Both the position numbers and the translations under genes were made by a program. Under the pieces are notes generated by a model. It was not told the DNA's origin, did not search any database, and saw only the letters and a list, made by a program, of their open reading frames with translations. A stretch of 50,077 nucleotides of DNA from a bacterium (GTDB lineage Bacteria > Electryoneota > RPQS01), in assembly GCA_018812265.1 (NCBI GenBank), contig JAHJDG010000035.1, forward strand, positions 1-50,077. Direction: 5' to 3'. Shown here one piece after another: positions 1 through 7,246 of this stretch (its first letter is position 1; each line of letters begins with the position of its first letter).

Positions 1-36
1 AAACGCCTCCGATAACACCCAACTCTTGCGGAACAT
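1..36 (-). CDS. IS5-family transposase, N-terminal fragment
   Basis: Only the first 12 codons are in the window, reading MFRKSWVLSEAF. A short basic and aromatic stretch followed by a (V)LSxAFW-like motif is how many IS5-type DDE transposases start. A GAGGAGG ribosome site lies a few bases upstream of the ATG at 36. The frame runs off the window edge. It would match the transposase tail seen at 49944-50077 if both belong to one element type, leaving roughly 200 residues unseen. Function would be cut-and-paste transposition, but no catalytic residue is visible here. Confidence 0.6.
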   Translation of the reverse strand, partial: MFRKSWVLSEAF

Positions 37-112
37 CCAACCTCCTCAACCTTGATGCCCGCAAGATACTGAAATCGGCTCCTCCCCGTCAAGTGTTATT
101 TTGATATAGGCT
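1..112 (-). mobile_element. IS5-family element, 5' end (partial)
   Basis: On the minus strand this piece begins at 112 with AGCCTATATCAAAATAAC, which resembles the element end read inward from 49941 (GACCTATCTCGAAATAAT; both ends share CCTAT, TC and AAATAA at the same offsets). It continues to a ribosome site GAGGAGG and an ATG at 36 that opens a transposase reading frame. It cuts the LVIVD gene to its right. The rest of the element lies outside the window. Family assignment rests mainly on the transposase C-terminus at the other window end. Confidence 0.72.
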
Positions 113-353
113 CATAGCCCGGCGTGTCATAGCAGCCGACTTCCACTGGACTAGCGGGATCGGAAATGTCCACAATGCGAAGGCCGCTGGAAGCGGTTGT
201 AACGTAGGCTAGAGTATCCACGGCGGAAACTGCGTTGGCATCGTCCCAATAGGGGATGCTCCCTAATCGGCGGACGTTCAGGCTGTCTTGAGCTTGAACA
301 GACATCGCCGACAGCAATAAGAGGTAAACGACAAGAAATTTCAAGGATTTCAT
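96..353 (-). pseudogene. LVIVD-repeat secreted protein, cut by an IS element
   Basis: The start at 353 gives a signal peptide of about 22 residues (MKSLKF, hydrophobic core, cleavage near VQAQ). Then comes DSLNVRRLG, as in the paralogue at 672-1940, and one LVIVD blade ending in GCYDTPGY. Coding homology stops at 113; the last codons and the stop at 96 are read from the IS element. LVIVD repeats form secreted beta-propellers of unknown ligand. The missing remainder matches, in frame and orientation, the 5'-less LVIVD gene at 46265-49940. No function is predicted for the truncated peptide. Confidence 0.82.
113..117. repeat. Candidate target-site duplication (CATAG), left copy
   Basis: CATAG at 113-117 (CTATG on the coding strand) lies exactly between the LVIVD coding sequence and the element end. 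The same five bases lie between the other element end and LVIVD coding sequence at 49936-49940. A five-base duplication makes the two inverted ends align with equal offset. Confidence 0.6.
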
Positions 354-404
354 GACAGACACCCAATATTGATGACCTATCCGGGGAGAAGCACAGTATT
401 TGAT

Positions 405-433
405 AATATGCCGTCAGAATCGGGGAAAGTCAA
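405..433 (-). promoter_or_regulatory. Promoter of the cut LVIVD gene
   Basis: TTGACT (433-428), a 17-base spacer and CATATT (410-405) on the minus strand. The paralogous LVIVD gene has the same arrangement with CATTTT at 1995-2023, and both are followed by a leader of about 45-55 bases. Confidence 0.45.
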
Positions 434-540
434 GCGGGTGGGATGCGAAAAAAAAGATTGTTGGCCAGGATCAGGTTTGTCCGGTATGAAATTGGTCGAG
501 CGGGCACGACGATATTGCTCTGTGTATGTCACTGACAGAA

Positions 541-568
541 AAATCCCCGCCCAACCGGACGGGGATTT
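541..568 (-). terminator. Terminator hairpin, second copy of the trxA terminator
   Basis: AAATCCCCG and CGGGGATTT form a 9-base stem, followed on the minus strand by a short T run. It is nearly identical to the hairpin at 2161-2188 behind trxA. It now ends the LVIVD gene at 672. Confidence 0.7.
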
Positions 569-594
569 CTATTCTCAAAAGCTCAGCGTGACGA

Positions 595-663
595 CTACGC
601 CGTGACCAGCGCTTCCACCCGCTGCTTGAGCGCGGGCTTGGGCAGCGCGCCCACCTGCTGCAT
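595..663 (-). pseudogene. Displaced 3' tail of a thioredoxin gene
   Basis: On the minus strand these bases read MQQVGALPKPALKQRVEAL followed by VTA and a TAG stop. The tail of TrxA at 2216-2557 has QQVGALPKPALKQRVEAL then LTA. I count about 57 of 66 identical bases, with nearly all differences synonymous. The terminator hairpin behind it is duplicated too, at similar spacing. No upstream thioredoxin sequence precedes it; the LVIVD gene at 672-1940 does. It is a remnant, not a gene, and marks an insertion at the 3' end of trxA. Confidence 0.85.
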
Positions 664-671
664 CCGCATTT

Positions 672-1940
672 CTATTTCTTCAGTCGCGCGAGCACCTCAT
701 CCTGAGTCATCACGCCACCCGTAGGCAATTCTCGCAGGGCAGGCACTTCCGCCGTCGTGGCGAACACGTGATAGTACATCCCTTCGGCATACTGAATGAC
801 TCCCGTATGCACGTAGGTTGTATCCGTAGTGAAGCCGTGATAATAATACTCACCTTCGCTCGTCGGCGAATAAAAGACCAGGTAATGCGTCACATCAACC
901 GTGCAGCCGCACGTCGTCTCGTCGACAGGATCCCATGTCAGCCTTGCCGATTGCCCTTCCGGCTGAACTACAACTTGCGGCGCCAGCGGAATCACCTCCG
1001 TACAAGGCTCGAACTCATAGATTCCGAGATAGTAGTAATCCGCCAGATAAACCAGTTCACAGTCCGTCGCCACGCCCTCAGGACTCCCCGGAGTGTCGTA
1101 ATAACCCACCTCGATTGGCACGGTCGGATCGGAGACGTCCAACACATGCAGACCGTACAATGGATCCGCTATGTACGCATACTTCCCCGCCACCGCCACA
1201 TTCCGCGCCCCTTGCATGCCGTAAAAAGCCACCTCAAGAGGTGCAGCAGGATTGGTGATGTCCACCACTCGCAGTCCACTAGTATAGTCCGCCACATAGG
1301 CGTAGTTCCCAGCCACTGCTACGCCATAAGCAGACCCTGGTGTGTCATAGTAACCCACTTCGAAGGGTGCGGCAGGATCAGTGATGTCGATCACCCGCAA
1401 ACCACTCGTCATAGCCGCCACGTACGCAAAATTGCCCGATACTGCCACACCTCGTATCTCGTTCGGGGTTGGGCAGAAGCCTACCTCTGAAGGCGCGGCC
1501 GGATTCGTGATGTCAATCACCCGCAGACCTAAACCGCCAGCATACGCATAGTCTCCATCGACTGCCAAGCCCCGTACGGGCCCACCGAATATCGAACAGG
1601 AACCCACTTCCAAGGGAACGGCCGGATTCGAGATATCAATTACCCGTAGGTGATACCAGCAGCCAACGTAGGCGTAACTGCCGCTGACCGCGACCGAGTA
1701 AGCCGCCGATAGGCCTAATGAACCCGTTTCGCTGGGTGCGTACGGATCAGAGATGTCGATAATCTTCAGATTATTCTCGTTCGCTACATAGGCGTAGTCG
1801 CCCGCGACGGCTACTTTCCAGGCAAAACCGTCACCACTACTAAGCTGCCCCAATCGTTGTACGTTCAGACTGTCCTGCGCAGAGGCAAAGAGGGCGGATG
1901 ACAAGAGAATGACCACCATAAAGAACTTGTGCTGTTTCAT
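672..1940 (-). CDS. Secreted LVIVD-repeat beta-propeller protein
   Basis: The protein has about 422 residues. The start at 1940 is preferred because it gives a clean signal peptide (MKQHKFF, hydrophobic core, ending SAQ) and has GGGAG upstream; an in-frame start at 1970 would add 10 residues. Residues about 30-310 are seven or so LVIVD blades of about 42 residues with the pattern VAVxGxYAYVAD, LRVIDITDPAAP, EVGYYDTPG. Residues about 315-400 look like a fibronectin-type III domain. No sorting domain or membrane anchor is visible. Family knowledge places LVIVD propellers outside the cytoplasm with unknown ligands. It lies between trxA and a displaced trxA tail, so it was probably inserted there. 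Its promoter resembles that of the cut paralogue next door. Confidence 0.88.
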   Translation of the reverse strand: MKQHKFFMVVILLSSALFASAQDSLNVQRLGQLSSGDGFAWKVAVAGDYAYVANENNLKIIDISDPYAPSETGSLGLSAAYSVAVSGSYAYVGCWYHLRVIDISNPAVPLEVGSCSIFGGPVRGLAVDGDYAYAGGLGLRVIDITNPAAPSEVGFCPTPNEIRGVAVSGNFAYVAAMTSGLRVIDITDPAAPFEVGYYDTPGSAYGVAVAGNYAYVADYTSGLRVVDITNPAAPLEVAFYGMQGARNVAVAGKYAYIADPLYGLHVLDVSDPTVPIEVGYYDTPGSPEGVATDCELVYLADYYYLGIYEFEPCTEVIPLAPQVVVQPEGQSARLTWDPVDETTCGCTVDVTHYLVFYSPTSEGEYYYHGFTTDTTYVHTGVIQYAEGMYYHVFATTAEVPALRELPTGGVMTQDEVLARLKK

Positions 1941-1994
1941 CGTGACTCCCAGAGTGTGGTTGACCCACACGGACAGGTACGTGATGTTTTTTAC

Positions 1995-2023
1995 AAAATG
2001 GTGCGGAAAAATCCGGGAGTCAA
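1995..2023 (-). promoter_or_regulatory. Promoter of the LVIVD gene
   Basis: TTGACT (2023-2018), a 17-base spacer and CATTTT (2000-1995). The -10 match is poor, but the arrangement is shared with the paralogue at 405-433. Confidence 0.38.
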
Positions 2024-2160
2024 GCAGATGGAAAAAAAAATCGTTGTAGAAAGATTAAAATTCTGGACGCCTCGGTATTGATATTAAGTCAAGAATTACT
2101 ATGTAGCAAGATGAGAAGTGGGTCAAGAGCTTTTTCGGCGGGCGATCCTCGCCGATGAAA

Positions 2161-2188
2161 AAATCCCCGTCCAACCGGACGGGGATTT
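2161..2188 (-). terminator. Rho-independent terminator behind trxA
   Basis: AAATCCCCG and CGGGGATTT stem, followed on the minus strand by a T run. It lies 28 bases after the trxA stop. Confidence 0.8.
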
Positions 2189-2215
2189 GTGTATTCATGA
2201 AAGGTAATGTGCCGA

Positions 2216-2557
2216 CTACGCCGTGAGCAACGCCTCCACGCGCTGTTTGAGCGCCGGTTTGGGAAGCGCACCCACCTGCTGATCCACAAGCTTTCCGTCC
2301 TTGAAGAACAGCAGCGTGGGAATCGAACGCACGCCGAATTGCATGGCCACGCCGGGGCTGGAATCCACGTCCACCTTAGCGAACGTCACTTTTCCCTCGT
2401 ATTCTCCGGCCAGCTCTTCGATGACGGGTGCGACCATCCGGCACGGCGCGCACCAGTCCGCGTAGCAGTCCACCACCACCATCGAATTTTTCTTGAGTGT
2501 GTCGGCAAACTCTTTGTCGCTGACGTGTAAGGCTTTAGTTTTTGTCTTGTCGGTCAT
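2216..2557 (-). CDS. trxA: Thioredoxin
   Basis: A 113-residue cytoplasmic thioredoxin that reduces disulfides in client proteins. The redox motif WCAPC lies near residue 35 in the context ADWCAPCRMVAP, and the cis-proline motif RSIPT is at about residue 78. No signal peptide is seen. Length is normal for the family, with a short N-terminal extension (MTDKTKTKALHV). It follows a TlpA-like lipoprotein gene by 51 bases, so the two may be co-transcribed. It ends in TAG, so TAG is an ordinary stop here. A diverged copy of its last 22 codons and terminator sits at 541-663. Confidence 0.95.
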   Translation of the reverse strand: MTDKTKTKALHVSDKEFADTLKKNSMVVVDCYADWCAPCRMVAPVIEELAGEYEGKVTFAKVDVDSSPGVAMQFGVRSIPTLLFFKDGKLVDQQVGALPKPALKQRVEALLTA

Positions 2558-2608
2558 GTGATTTGATCTCCCGATTATGTGCAGGCCGTCCCCGCGGACG
2601 GCTCACGA

Positions 2609-3112
2609 TTACGATACCTTGAGAAGCGAGCGGATCTTCTGCTCGAAATACTCTTTCGGCCGGTAGCCGACCACCTTCTCCGCCACTTCACCGTTCTGAT
2701 TAATGATGAACGTCGTAGGAATGGAGGGCGGCGATCCGAAAATCCCGCGCGCCTCTTCGTTGAACAGAGCGCTCGTGTAGCTCATCTTATAGTCGGCGGA
2801 AAACTTCTTAACCGCGTCCTTCCCCTGACGGGCGAACGCAATCCCGACGATCTCCAGACCCTTCGGATTGTACTCGTTGTAGAGTTCCACGAATTCCGGA
2901 ATCCCGCGACGACACGGCCCGCACCACGTATCCCAGAAATCCACGATCACCACCTTGCCCAGATGCTGCCGCATATCCACCGAGCGGTCATTGATGTCCA
3001 TCACGGTGAAATTGAGCATCTTGGCGTCTTTCGCCACCGGGGGCGAGGTCTTCTTGCAGCCCGTCGAGATCAACACCAATGCGACGAGCGAAAGCGCAGC
3101 AAGCCTCCACAT
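2609..3112 (-). CDS. TlpA/ResA-like thioredoxin-fold lipoprotein
   Basis: About 167 residues. A lipoprotein signal ends in LISTGC, so it is probably membrane-anchored and faces the periplasm. The redox motif WCGPC lies in WDTWCGPCRRGIPEF, followed by a thioredoxin fold with a cis-proline (PSIPTTF). ResA/TlpA proteins reduce periplasmic disulfides, for example in cytochrome c maturation; the client here is unknown. The start at 3112 follows AGGAGAG; a GTG at 3118 is possible. It precedes trxA on the same strand, giving a periplasmic and a cytoplasmic thioredoxin side by side. Confidence 0.88.
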   Translation of the reverse strand: MWRLAALSLVALVLISTGCKKTSPPVAKDAKMLNFTVMDINDRSVDMRQHLGKVVIVDFWDTWCGPCRRGIPEFVELYNEYNPKGLEIVGIAFARQGKDAVKKFSADYKMSYTSALFNEEARGIFGSPPSIPTTFIINQNGEVAEKVVGYRPKEYFEQKIRSLLKVS

Positions 3113-3180
3113 AGTCACGTCTCTCCTAATTTATCTTGCAGAAATTCATGATCTCACGATCAGATCAGAGCCATTGTAAG

Positions 3181-3207
3181 AGAATAAACCCGGACAAAGT
3201 GAGTCAA
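3181..3207 (-). promoter_or_regulatory. Possible promoter of the TlpA-trxA pair
   Basis: TTGACT (3207-3202) and TATTCT (3186-3181), but with a short 15-base spacer. Kept because TTGACT recurs before other genes in the window. Confidence 0.28.
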
Positions 3208-3224
3208 GTTCCCCTGCCCGTAGG

Positions 3225-4415
3225 TCAAGCGGCCTGATGGACTTCGCTTGCCAACCTCAATTGCGGGCTGCCGAAAACACGGGGCAGGCTTCCCGATAAC
3301 CAGGTGGGCAATTCATATGGCAGAGCCCCGATCAATGGAGCAAGTTCATACAAATAAAGGAATTCTTGTTTCTGCTTCCCCCAGAAGACCACTTCTTCAC
3401 CCATTTCCGGCCGATCCGATCCGCAGAACAGATAACAGATGTCCTCTCCGATGATTCCCACCACCGGCTGCCGCTTTCCCCGGAAAAGAGCGGAAGCCCT
3501 ACCTGCCAGACTACGCGGATAGCCGATCCGGTGGCCGAGACGAACCTCAGCGCCCCAACCATCCTGCTGCGCTTTCCAGAAAAGCGGGTCAGGAAATCCA
3601 TGCCCTCGCCGGACTCGCCGAACGAAACCAATCCGCCCCACCAGAGTCATCACCGGCTCCAGCGGCAGCAGATCGCGCACCTCCGGAGAAGGAGGCTGAC
3701 CATACAGCGCGATTCCCGTTCTTACCATGTTGCCGGGGACGTCGGGAATGGCCAGCGCCGCCGCCGAATTGGCCAGATGAATCCATCGCGGTTCCATGCC
3801 CAATAAGCGGGCTTCAGCCACGATCCGGTTGAACACCTCGATTTGCCGCAATCCCTGGTCGTGATCCCGCGGGCCGTTGTAGCCGAGGTGGGAGTAAAGC
3901 CCCACCACCTTCAGATGCGGTAGACGGGCGATTTTCCGCAGGGCTTGTGAAGCCTGCGAATGATGGATACCGACCCGTCCCAGACCCGTGTCGAATTTCA
4001 CGTGCGTGGGAATCGGCCGACCCAGAACGCGGGAAACCGATTCGAGATACTCCACCTTATACCACGAGGTGGCGGCGGCTTCGAGATCCCAGTCGAGGAA
4101 CTGCTTGGGCGGCTTGCCCACCCAATCGGTCATCACCAGAATCGGCTTCGTGATCCCCGCTTTTCGGAGTGCGATGCCTTCCGCCGGAGAACTCACCCCG
4201 AAACCCGCCGCGCCCGCCTCGTCCAAGACCTTTGAACAAGGGACCAGCCCATGCCCGTAGGCGTTCCACTTGACCACGGCCAGGAGTCCACGCGGACGGA
4301 CCCTCCCGAGCAGCCGGTCGGCGTTCCGCGCCAGCGCCCCCAGATCAATCCGGGCTTCGGGCCCAAGAATAGTGGGTGGTTGAACGGCCTTCACTCCCGC
4401 CCAATCTACACACAT
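3225..4415 (-). CDS. alr: Alanine racemase-like PLP enzyme with altered active site
   Basis: 396 residues, normal length for alanine racemase, which interconverts L- and D-alanine for peptidoglycan. The PLP lysine is K49 in VVKWNAYGHG. DTGLGRVG, the SH motif near 176, NSAAAL and VRTGIALYG are all present. However, the motif that normally reads GYADGYPR and supplies the second catalytic base (Tyr265 in the Geobacillus enzyme) reads GHRIGYPR, so His295 replaces Tyr. The CMD motif reads GED (324-325). The fold is clear, racemase activity is not. It could be a racemase with another base, or act on another substrate. The DNA reads CAC at the His codon. No strong ribosome site is seen at 4415. Confidence 0.85.
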   Translation of the reverse strand: MCVDWAGVKAVQPPTILGPEARIDLGALARNADRLLGRVRPRGLLAVVKWNAYGHGLVPCSKVLDEAGAAGFGVSSPAEGIALRKAGITKPILVMTDWVGKPPKQFLDWDLEAAATSWYKVEYLESVSRVLGRPIPTHVKFDTGLGRVGIHHSQASQALRKIARLPHLKVVGLYSHLGYNGPRDHDQGLRQIEVFNRIVAEARLLGMEPRWIHLANSAAALAIPDVPGNMVRTGIALYGQPPSPEVRDLLPLEPVMTLVGRIGFVRRVRRGHGFPDPLFWKAQQDGWGAEVRLGHRIGYPRSLAGRASALFRGKRQPVVGIIGEDICYLFCGSDRPEMGEEVVFWGKQKQEFLYLYELAPLIGALPYELPTWLSGSLPRVFGSPQLRLASEVHQAA

Positions 4416-4441
4416 TCGGGCAGATCGGCAAGTGAAATAGA

Positions 4442-4473
4442 CACTCCCGGCCGAGCAGTTTCAGCCGGGAGTG
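4442..4473 (-). terminator. Terminator behind the repeat lipoprotein
   Basis: CACTCCCGGC and GCCGGGAGTG form a perfect 10-base stem with a 12-base loop, between the stop at 4505 and alr. No clear T run follows. Confidence 0.55.
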
Positions 4474-4504
4474 GCTTGAAGTCCGTTCGCTACTTGATCC
4501 GGTC

Positions 4505-5089
4505 TTACTTCGGTGCGCCGGCGAGTTCCTTCTGAGCCGCCATCGCGGACTCAGTACCCGCATACTTCGGATTCTTCAAGAACTCTTCGTAAAGCTTCTT
4601 GCGGTCCTTCTTCGGTTTCTTCATGAGCTTGTCGAATTCCTCCTTAGCCAGCTCGTTGCGAGCCTTGACACCGGCCGGAGTGTTCGGATACTTCATGACG
4701 AGTTCGTCAATCTTCTTTTCGGCATAGAGCCCTTCCGCTACGGCACTGCGGGCCACGTTCGCCGACGGAGTATTCGGGAACTTCTGAAGGATTTCATCAT
4801 ACTTCTTCTCCGCTAAGAGCTGCTCGGCCCGCTTGTTCTTGGCGTCCTGAGCGGCCGGCGTATCCCCGAAGTTGTCTATGACTTCCTGGAATTTTCCTTC
4901 GGTGACCATTTTCGCGGCCAGTCCTTCGCGAGCCTGCTTGGCAATCGGCTGGTCGGCGTACTTGTCCAGTACCTCCTGGTACTTCCCTTCATCGAACAGC
5001 TTCTGAGCGCGCTGCTCGGGCGATGCACATCCGCCCACGATCATCACGATCACGGCGAGTGCGGCAACCACGGCGATGAGACGTTTCAT
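4505..5089 (-). CDS. Repeat lipoprotein, paralogue of 5219-5830
   Basis: 194 residues. The signal peptide ends in a lipobox VGGC near residue 21. The rest is built from repeats of about 30-33 residues with the pattern A..LF.EGKYQEVLDKY.D.P.A (about residues 30-150), which resemble half-TPR or alpha-solenoid units. The tail is Lys-rich. It should be a lipid-anchored envelope scaffold; no enzyme motif is seen. The upstream gene at 5219-5830 encodes a clear paralogue with the same repeats, 129 bases away. Members of the TPR/BamD-like class bind other envelope proteins, but I cannot assign a partner. Confidence 0.85.
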   Translation of the reverse strand: MKRLIAVVAALAVIVMIVGGCASPEQRAQKLFDEGKYQEVLDKYADQPIAKQAREGLAAKMVTEGKFQEVIDNFGDTPAAQDAKNKRAEQLLAEKKYDEILQKFPNTPSANVARSAVAEGLYAEKKIDELVMKYPNTPAGVKARNELAKEEFDKLMKKPKKDRKKLYEEFLKNPKYAGTESAMAAQKELAGAPK

Positions 5090-5195
5090 GGTAGTGATCT
5101 CCTCCCTTGGAGATGAATAGTTTGTGAACCTGCCTGTCCACTTCGCAGCGCGACATCGGGGCAGGTTTCCGAGTGTGCTTCGCTTATCGAGTGCC

Positions 5196-5213
5196 GGCCC
5201 GCCGCGGCGGGCC
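5196..5213 (-). terminator. GC-rich palindrome between the lipoprotein genes
   Basis: GGCCCGCCGCGGCGGGCC is a perfect palindrome just after the stop at 5219 on the minus strand. No T run follows, so it may attenuate rather than end transcription. Confidence 0.4.
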
Positions 5214-5218
5214 CGTGG

Positions 5219-5830
5219 CTATTTCTTGCGTTTCGGGGCTTCGGCGGCGCGGATATCGGTAAGCATCTTGTTGGCCTCCCGCTGGGCCACCGTTCCCGCA
5301 TACGAACGAACGATGTGGGTCAGCGCGTCCTTCTTGGCGTCCCCCTTCAGCTTCTTGGCCTGCGTCAGTTCGGCCATTCCACGTTCTTCCTTGATCTGTT
5401 TAGCGTTCTCGTTTTCGGGGAATCTGCGCACAAGCTCATCCAACTGCCCGGCGGCAAACAGGCTATCGGCCAGCCGGTTGCCCGCCAGCGGCGCCACCGC
5501 GCTGAACGGGAAAGAATCCAGGATCGCCTGATACTCGCCCCGTGCGAACAACAGTTGAGCCATTTGTTCAGTCGCCTTATGAGCCGCCGGAGTGTCGGAG
5601 TAGTTGCGAAGAATTTCCTCGAACCTCTCCTCGCGCAGCAGCCCTTCCGCGATCTTGGCCCGAGCCCGGCGGGCGATTTCCAGATCAGGGTATTTGTCTA
5701 CAACCGCCTGATATTCTCCCTTCTCGAACAGCTTATTCGCTGCCGCCGGACGGCTCTGGCAACCGCTCGCAATGAGAATGAGGGAGATTCCGATGACCAT
5801 CAGGAGAGCACGGGTGAGTCGGTAATACAT
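5219..5830 (-). CDS. Repeat lipoprotein
   Basis: 203 residues. A hydrophobic N-terminus ends in a lipobox IASGC near residue 24. Repeats of about 32 residues follow, with the pattern ANKLFEKGEYQAVVDKYPD, then AEGLLREERFEEILRNYSD, then LLFARGEYQAILDSF, then DSLFAAGQLDELVRRFPE. The C-terminus is basic. This is the paralogue of 4505-5089, probably from tandem duplication. It is likely an alpha-helical lipid-anchored protein of the envelope; function unknown. A promoter-like TTGACT-N17-TAGCTT lies upstream. Confidence 0.84.
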   Translation of the reverse strand: MYYRLTRALLMVIGISLILIASGCQSRPAAANKLFEKGEYQAVVDKYPDLEIARRARAKIAEGLLREERFEEILRNYSDTPAAHKATEQMAQLLFARGEYQAILDSFPFSAVAPLAGNRLADSLFAAGQLDELVRRFPENENAKQIKEERGMAELTQAKKLKGDAKKDALTHIVRSYAGTVAQREANKMLTDIRAAEAPKRKK

Positions 5831-5871
5831 TCCATCTGTCCTTCATCTTGCAGGTCACATATTAACTGTGT

Positions 5872-5900
5872 AAGCTAATGTTTAGGTGGCAAAAAGTCAA
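5872..5900 (-). promoter_or_regulatory. Promoter of the paired lipoprotein genes
   Basis: TTGACT (5900-5895), a 17-base spacer and TAGCTT (5877-5872) on the minus strand, 42 bases before the start at 5830. Confidence 0.5.
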
Positions 5901-6115
5901 GGCATGTTCCCTATGAAATCACACTATTAAACGTCAATTCTCCGTGACACGCCTCTGATCTTCCGGCCAATGCCACCAAATCCGCCTGATCTTCCCAACA
6001 GCTACCTCCATGTTTCCATGATTCTGGACTCCTATGTCCTTTGTTTACCAAGGATAGCGTCGCCTGTCCGCTCCGTTCCGACGTAAACAATTGCTTCACA
6101 AACTCTTGAAAAGAC

Positions 6116-6144
6116 TTGCATTTTCGGGAAGGGTACGCTATATT
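6116..6144 (+). promoter_or_regulatory. Promoter of the envelope operon
   Basis: TTGCAT (6116-6121), a 17-base spacer and TATATT (6139-6144), 55 bases before the first ATG. The rest of the 5831-6198 gap shows no gene. Confidence 0.45.
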
Positions 6145-6198
6145 CGGGGCCATAGACAAAGTTGACAATGGATCATTCCGAATAGCGAGACCTCCCCA

Positions 6199-6813
6199 AT
6201 GAGACATCGTTCACGATTCTGGACTTCTCCGGTAACATATCTTCTGGCGGCGGCAGCCTTTGTCATGTCATTCCTGTACCATGGCCTATCCCATGCTCAA
6301 ACCGGCCGCGCGCAAGAATATATCACGATGTCGGAACGGATCGGCAGAATCATCGTCCAATACCGGGCTTTCGATGTCTGGATCTACTTCTTTCAAGGAC
6401 TGCTCTTCTTTCTCTGTCTCGGCTTCACCATCTACTATCTCCTCCTTTTTCATCGCACTTCGTTCATGTCCCGGATTCGACAGAAGCTTTCCGAGATGAC
6501 CCGCAAGCTGGACATGCAGGCGGCCATCGAGTTTGAAATCAACAGCCTCTCCAACAAATTCCTGTTTCTCGATCTCGTGATTACCGGTGCTCCGGTGGCG
6601 GGACTGGTGGGAACGGTGGTGGGCTTGGTTCGCGTGTTCAGCCAGCAGACGATTGTCGAGCACGTGTCCATGCAATCCATCGCCGGAGGAATGTACGTGG
6701 CGATGGTAACGACCGTCGTTGGCCTCTTGGTGGCTCTGGTGGGAATCATCGCCCGCCACCTGCTCGATTCGCGACTCGCGGAAATCCGCGATATGCTTTC
6801 GGGAGCGCGCTGA
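6199..6813 (+). CDS. MotA/TolQ/ExbB-family proton channel protein
   Basis: 204 residues. Hydrophobic segments lie at about 10-27, 58-84, 126-147 and 163-188. The signature GLVGTVVGLVRVF (about 135-147) followed by SIAGGMYVAMVTTVVGLLVALVG (split at about 160-182) is the MotA/TolQ/ExbB channel core, with the polar threonines in the last two helices retained. In this family the protein forms a pentameric inner-membrane channel that couples proton flow to work at the outer membrane. It opens a plus-strand operon; the ExbD-like gene starts one base after its stop. Which ExbB-type system it powers is not known from sequence. The extra N-terminal helix is somewhat unusual. Confidence 0.88.
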   Translation: MRHRSRFWTSPVTYLLAAAAFVMSFLYHGLSHAQTGRAQEYITMSERIGRIIVQYRAFDVWIYFFQGLLFFLCLGFTIYYLLLFHRTSFMSRIRQKLSEMTRKLDMQAAIEFEINSLSNKFLFLDLVITGAPVAGLVGTVVGLVRVFSQQTIVEHVSMQSIAGGMYVAMVTTVVGLLVALVGIIARHLLDSRLAEIRDMLSGAR

Positions 6814-6814
6814 C

Positions 6815-7243
6815 GTGGCCCGGCGAAATCTCTTTGCCGACGTGACCACGTCGTTCATTGATCTCGCGTTCAATCTGCTGCTGTTCTTCGTGATCTCGCT
6901 GGTGATTGTGCCCGAGAACGTCGTGCCGATTCGACTGCCCCGCAGTTCCGCGGCCGAGGAAACGACGTTGCAGGTGAGCGACGACCTGGTCTTCTACGTC
7001 CTGCGCGATGGAACCGTGCTGGTGGAAGACCAACTGCTGGCCGATTCGCTGGCCGCCGACACGATCCTCTTCGCCCGCGCCGACACCGTGATCGCCCAGT
7101 ATCATCAGGCCAAACCCGAGGGACGGCTGATTCTCAAGGCCGACAGCGGAGCGGTATGGGATCGCCCCGTGCAGGTTATGCAGGCCGCCGGAAAACATGG
7201 TATGCCGCTCAGTATCGCCCTCGAACCGCAAATCGGCCGCTAA
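6815..7243 (+). CDS. ExbD/TolR-like protein
   Basis: 142 residues from a GTG start at 6815, directly after the channel gene's TGA. An upstream ATG at 6719 is in frame but lies inside the channel gene and is unlikely. A short cytoplasmic N-terminus leads to SFIDLAFNLLLFF (residues 13-25), where Asp16 matches the proton-carrying aspartate of ExbD/TolR. One membrane helix (about 17-37) is followed by a periplasmic domain of about 100 residues that ends in SIALEPQIGR. In the family this subunit sits inside the ExbB/TolQ pentamer and contacts peptidoglycan or a TonB/TolA-type partner. The next gene starts three bases later. Confidence 0.85.
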   Translation: MARRNLFADVTTSFIDLAFNLLLFFVISLVIVPENVVPIRLPRSSAAEETTLQVSDDLVFYVLRDGTVLVEDQLLADSLAADTILFARADTVIAQYHQAKPEGRLILKADSGAVWDRPVQVMQAAGKHGMPLSIALEPQIGR

Positions 7244-7246
7244 GCG

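Noticed and set aside
369-605. 78-codon plus-strand frame in the trxA-tail region
   Set aside because: No ribosome site or protein features, and it covers the promoter and terminator of minus-strand genes.
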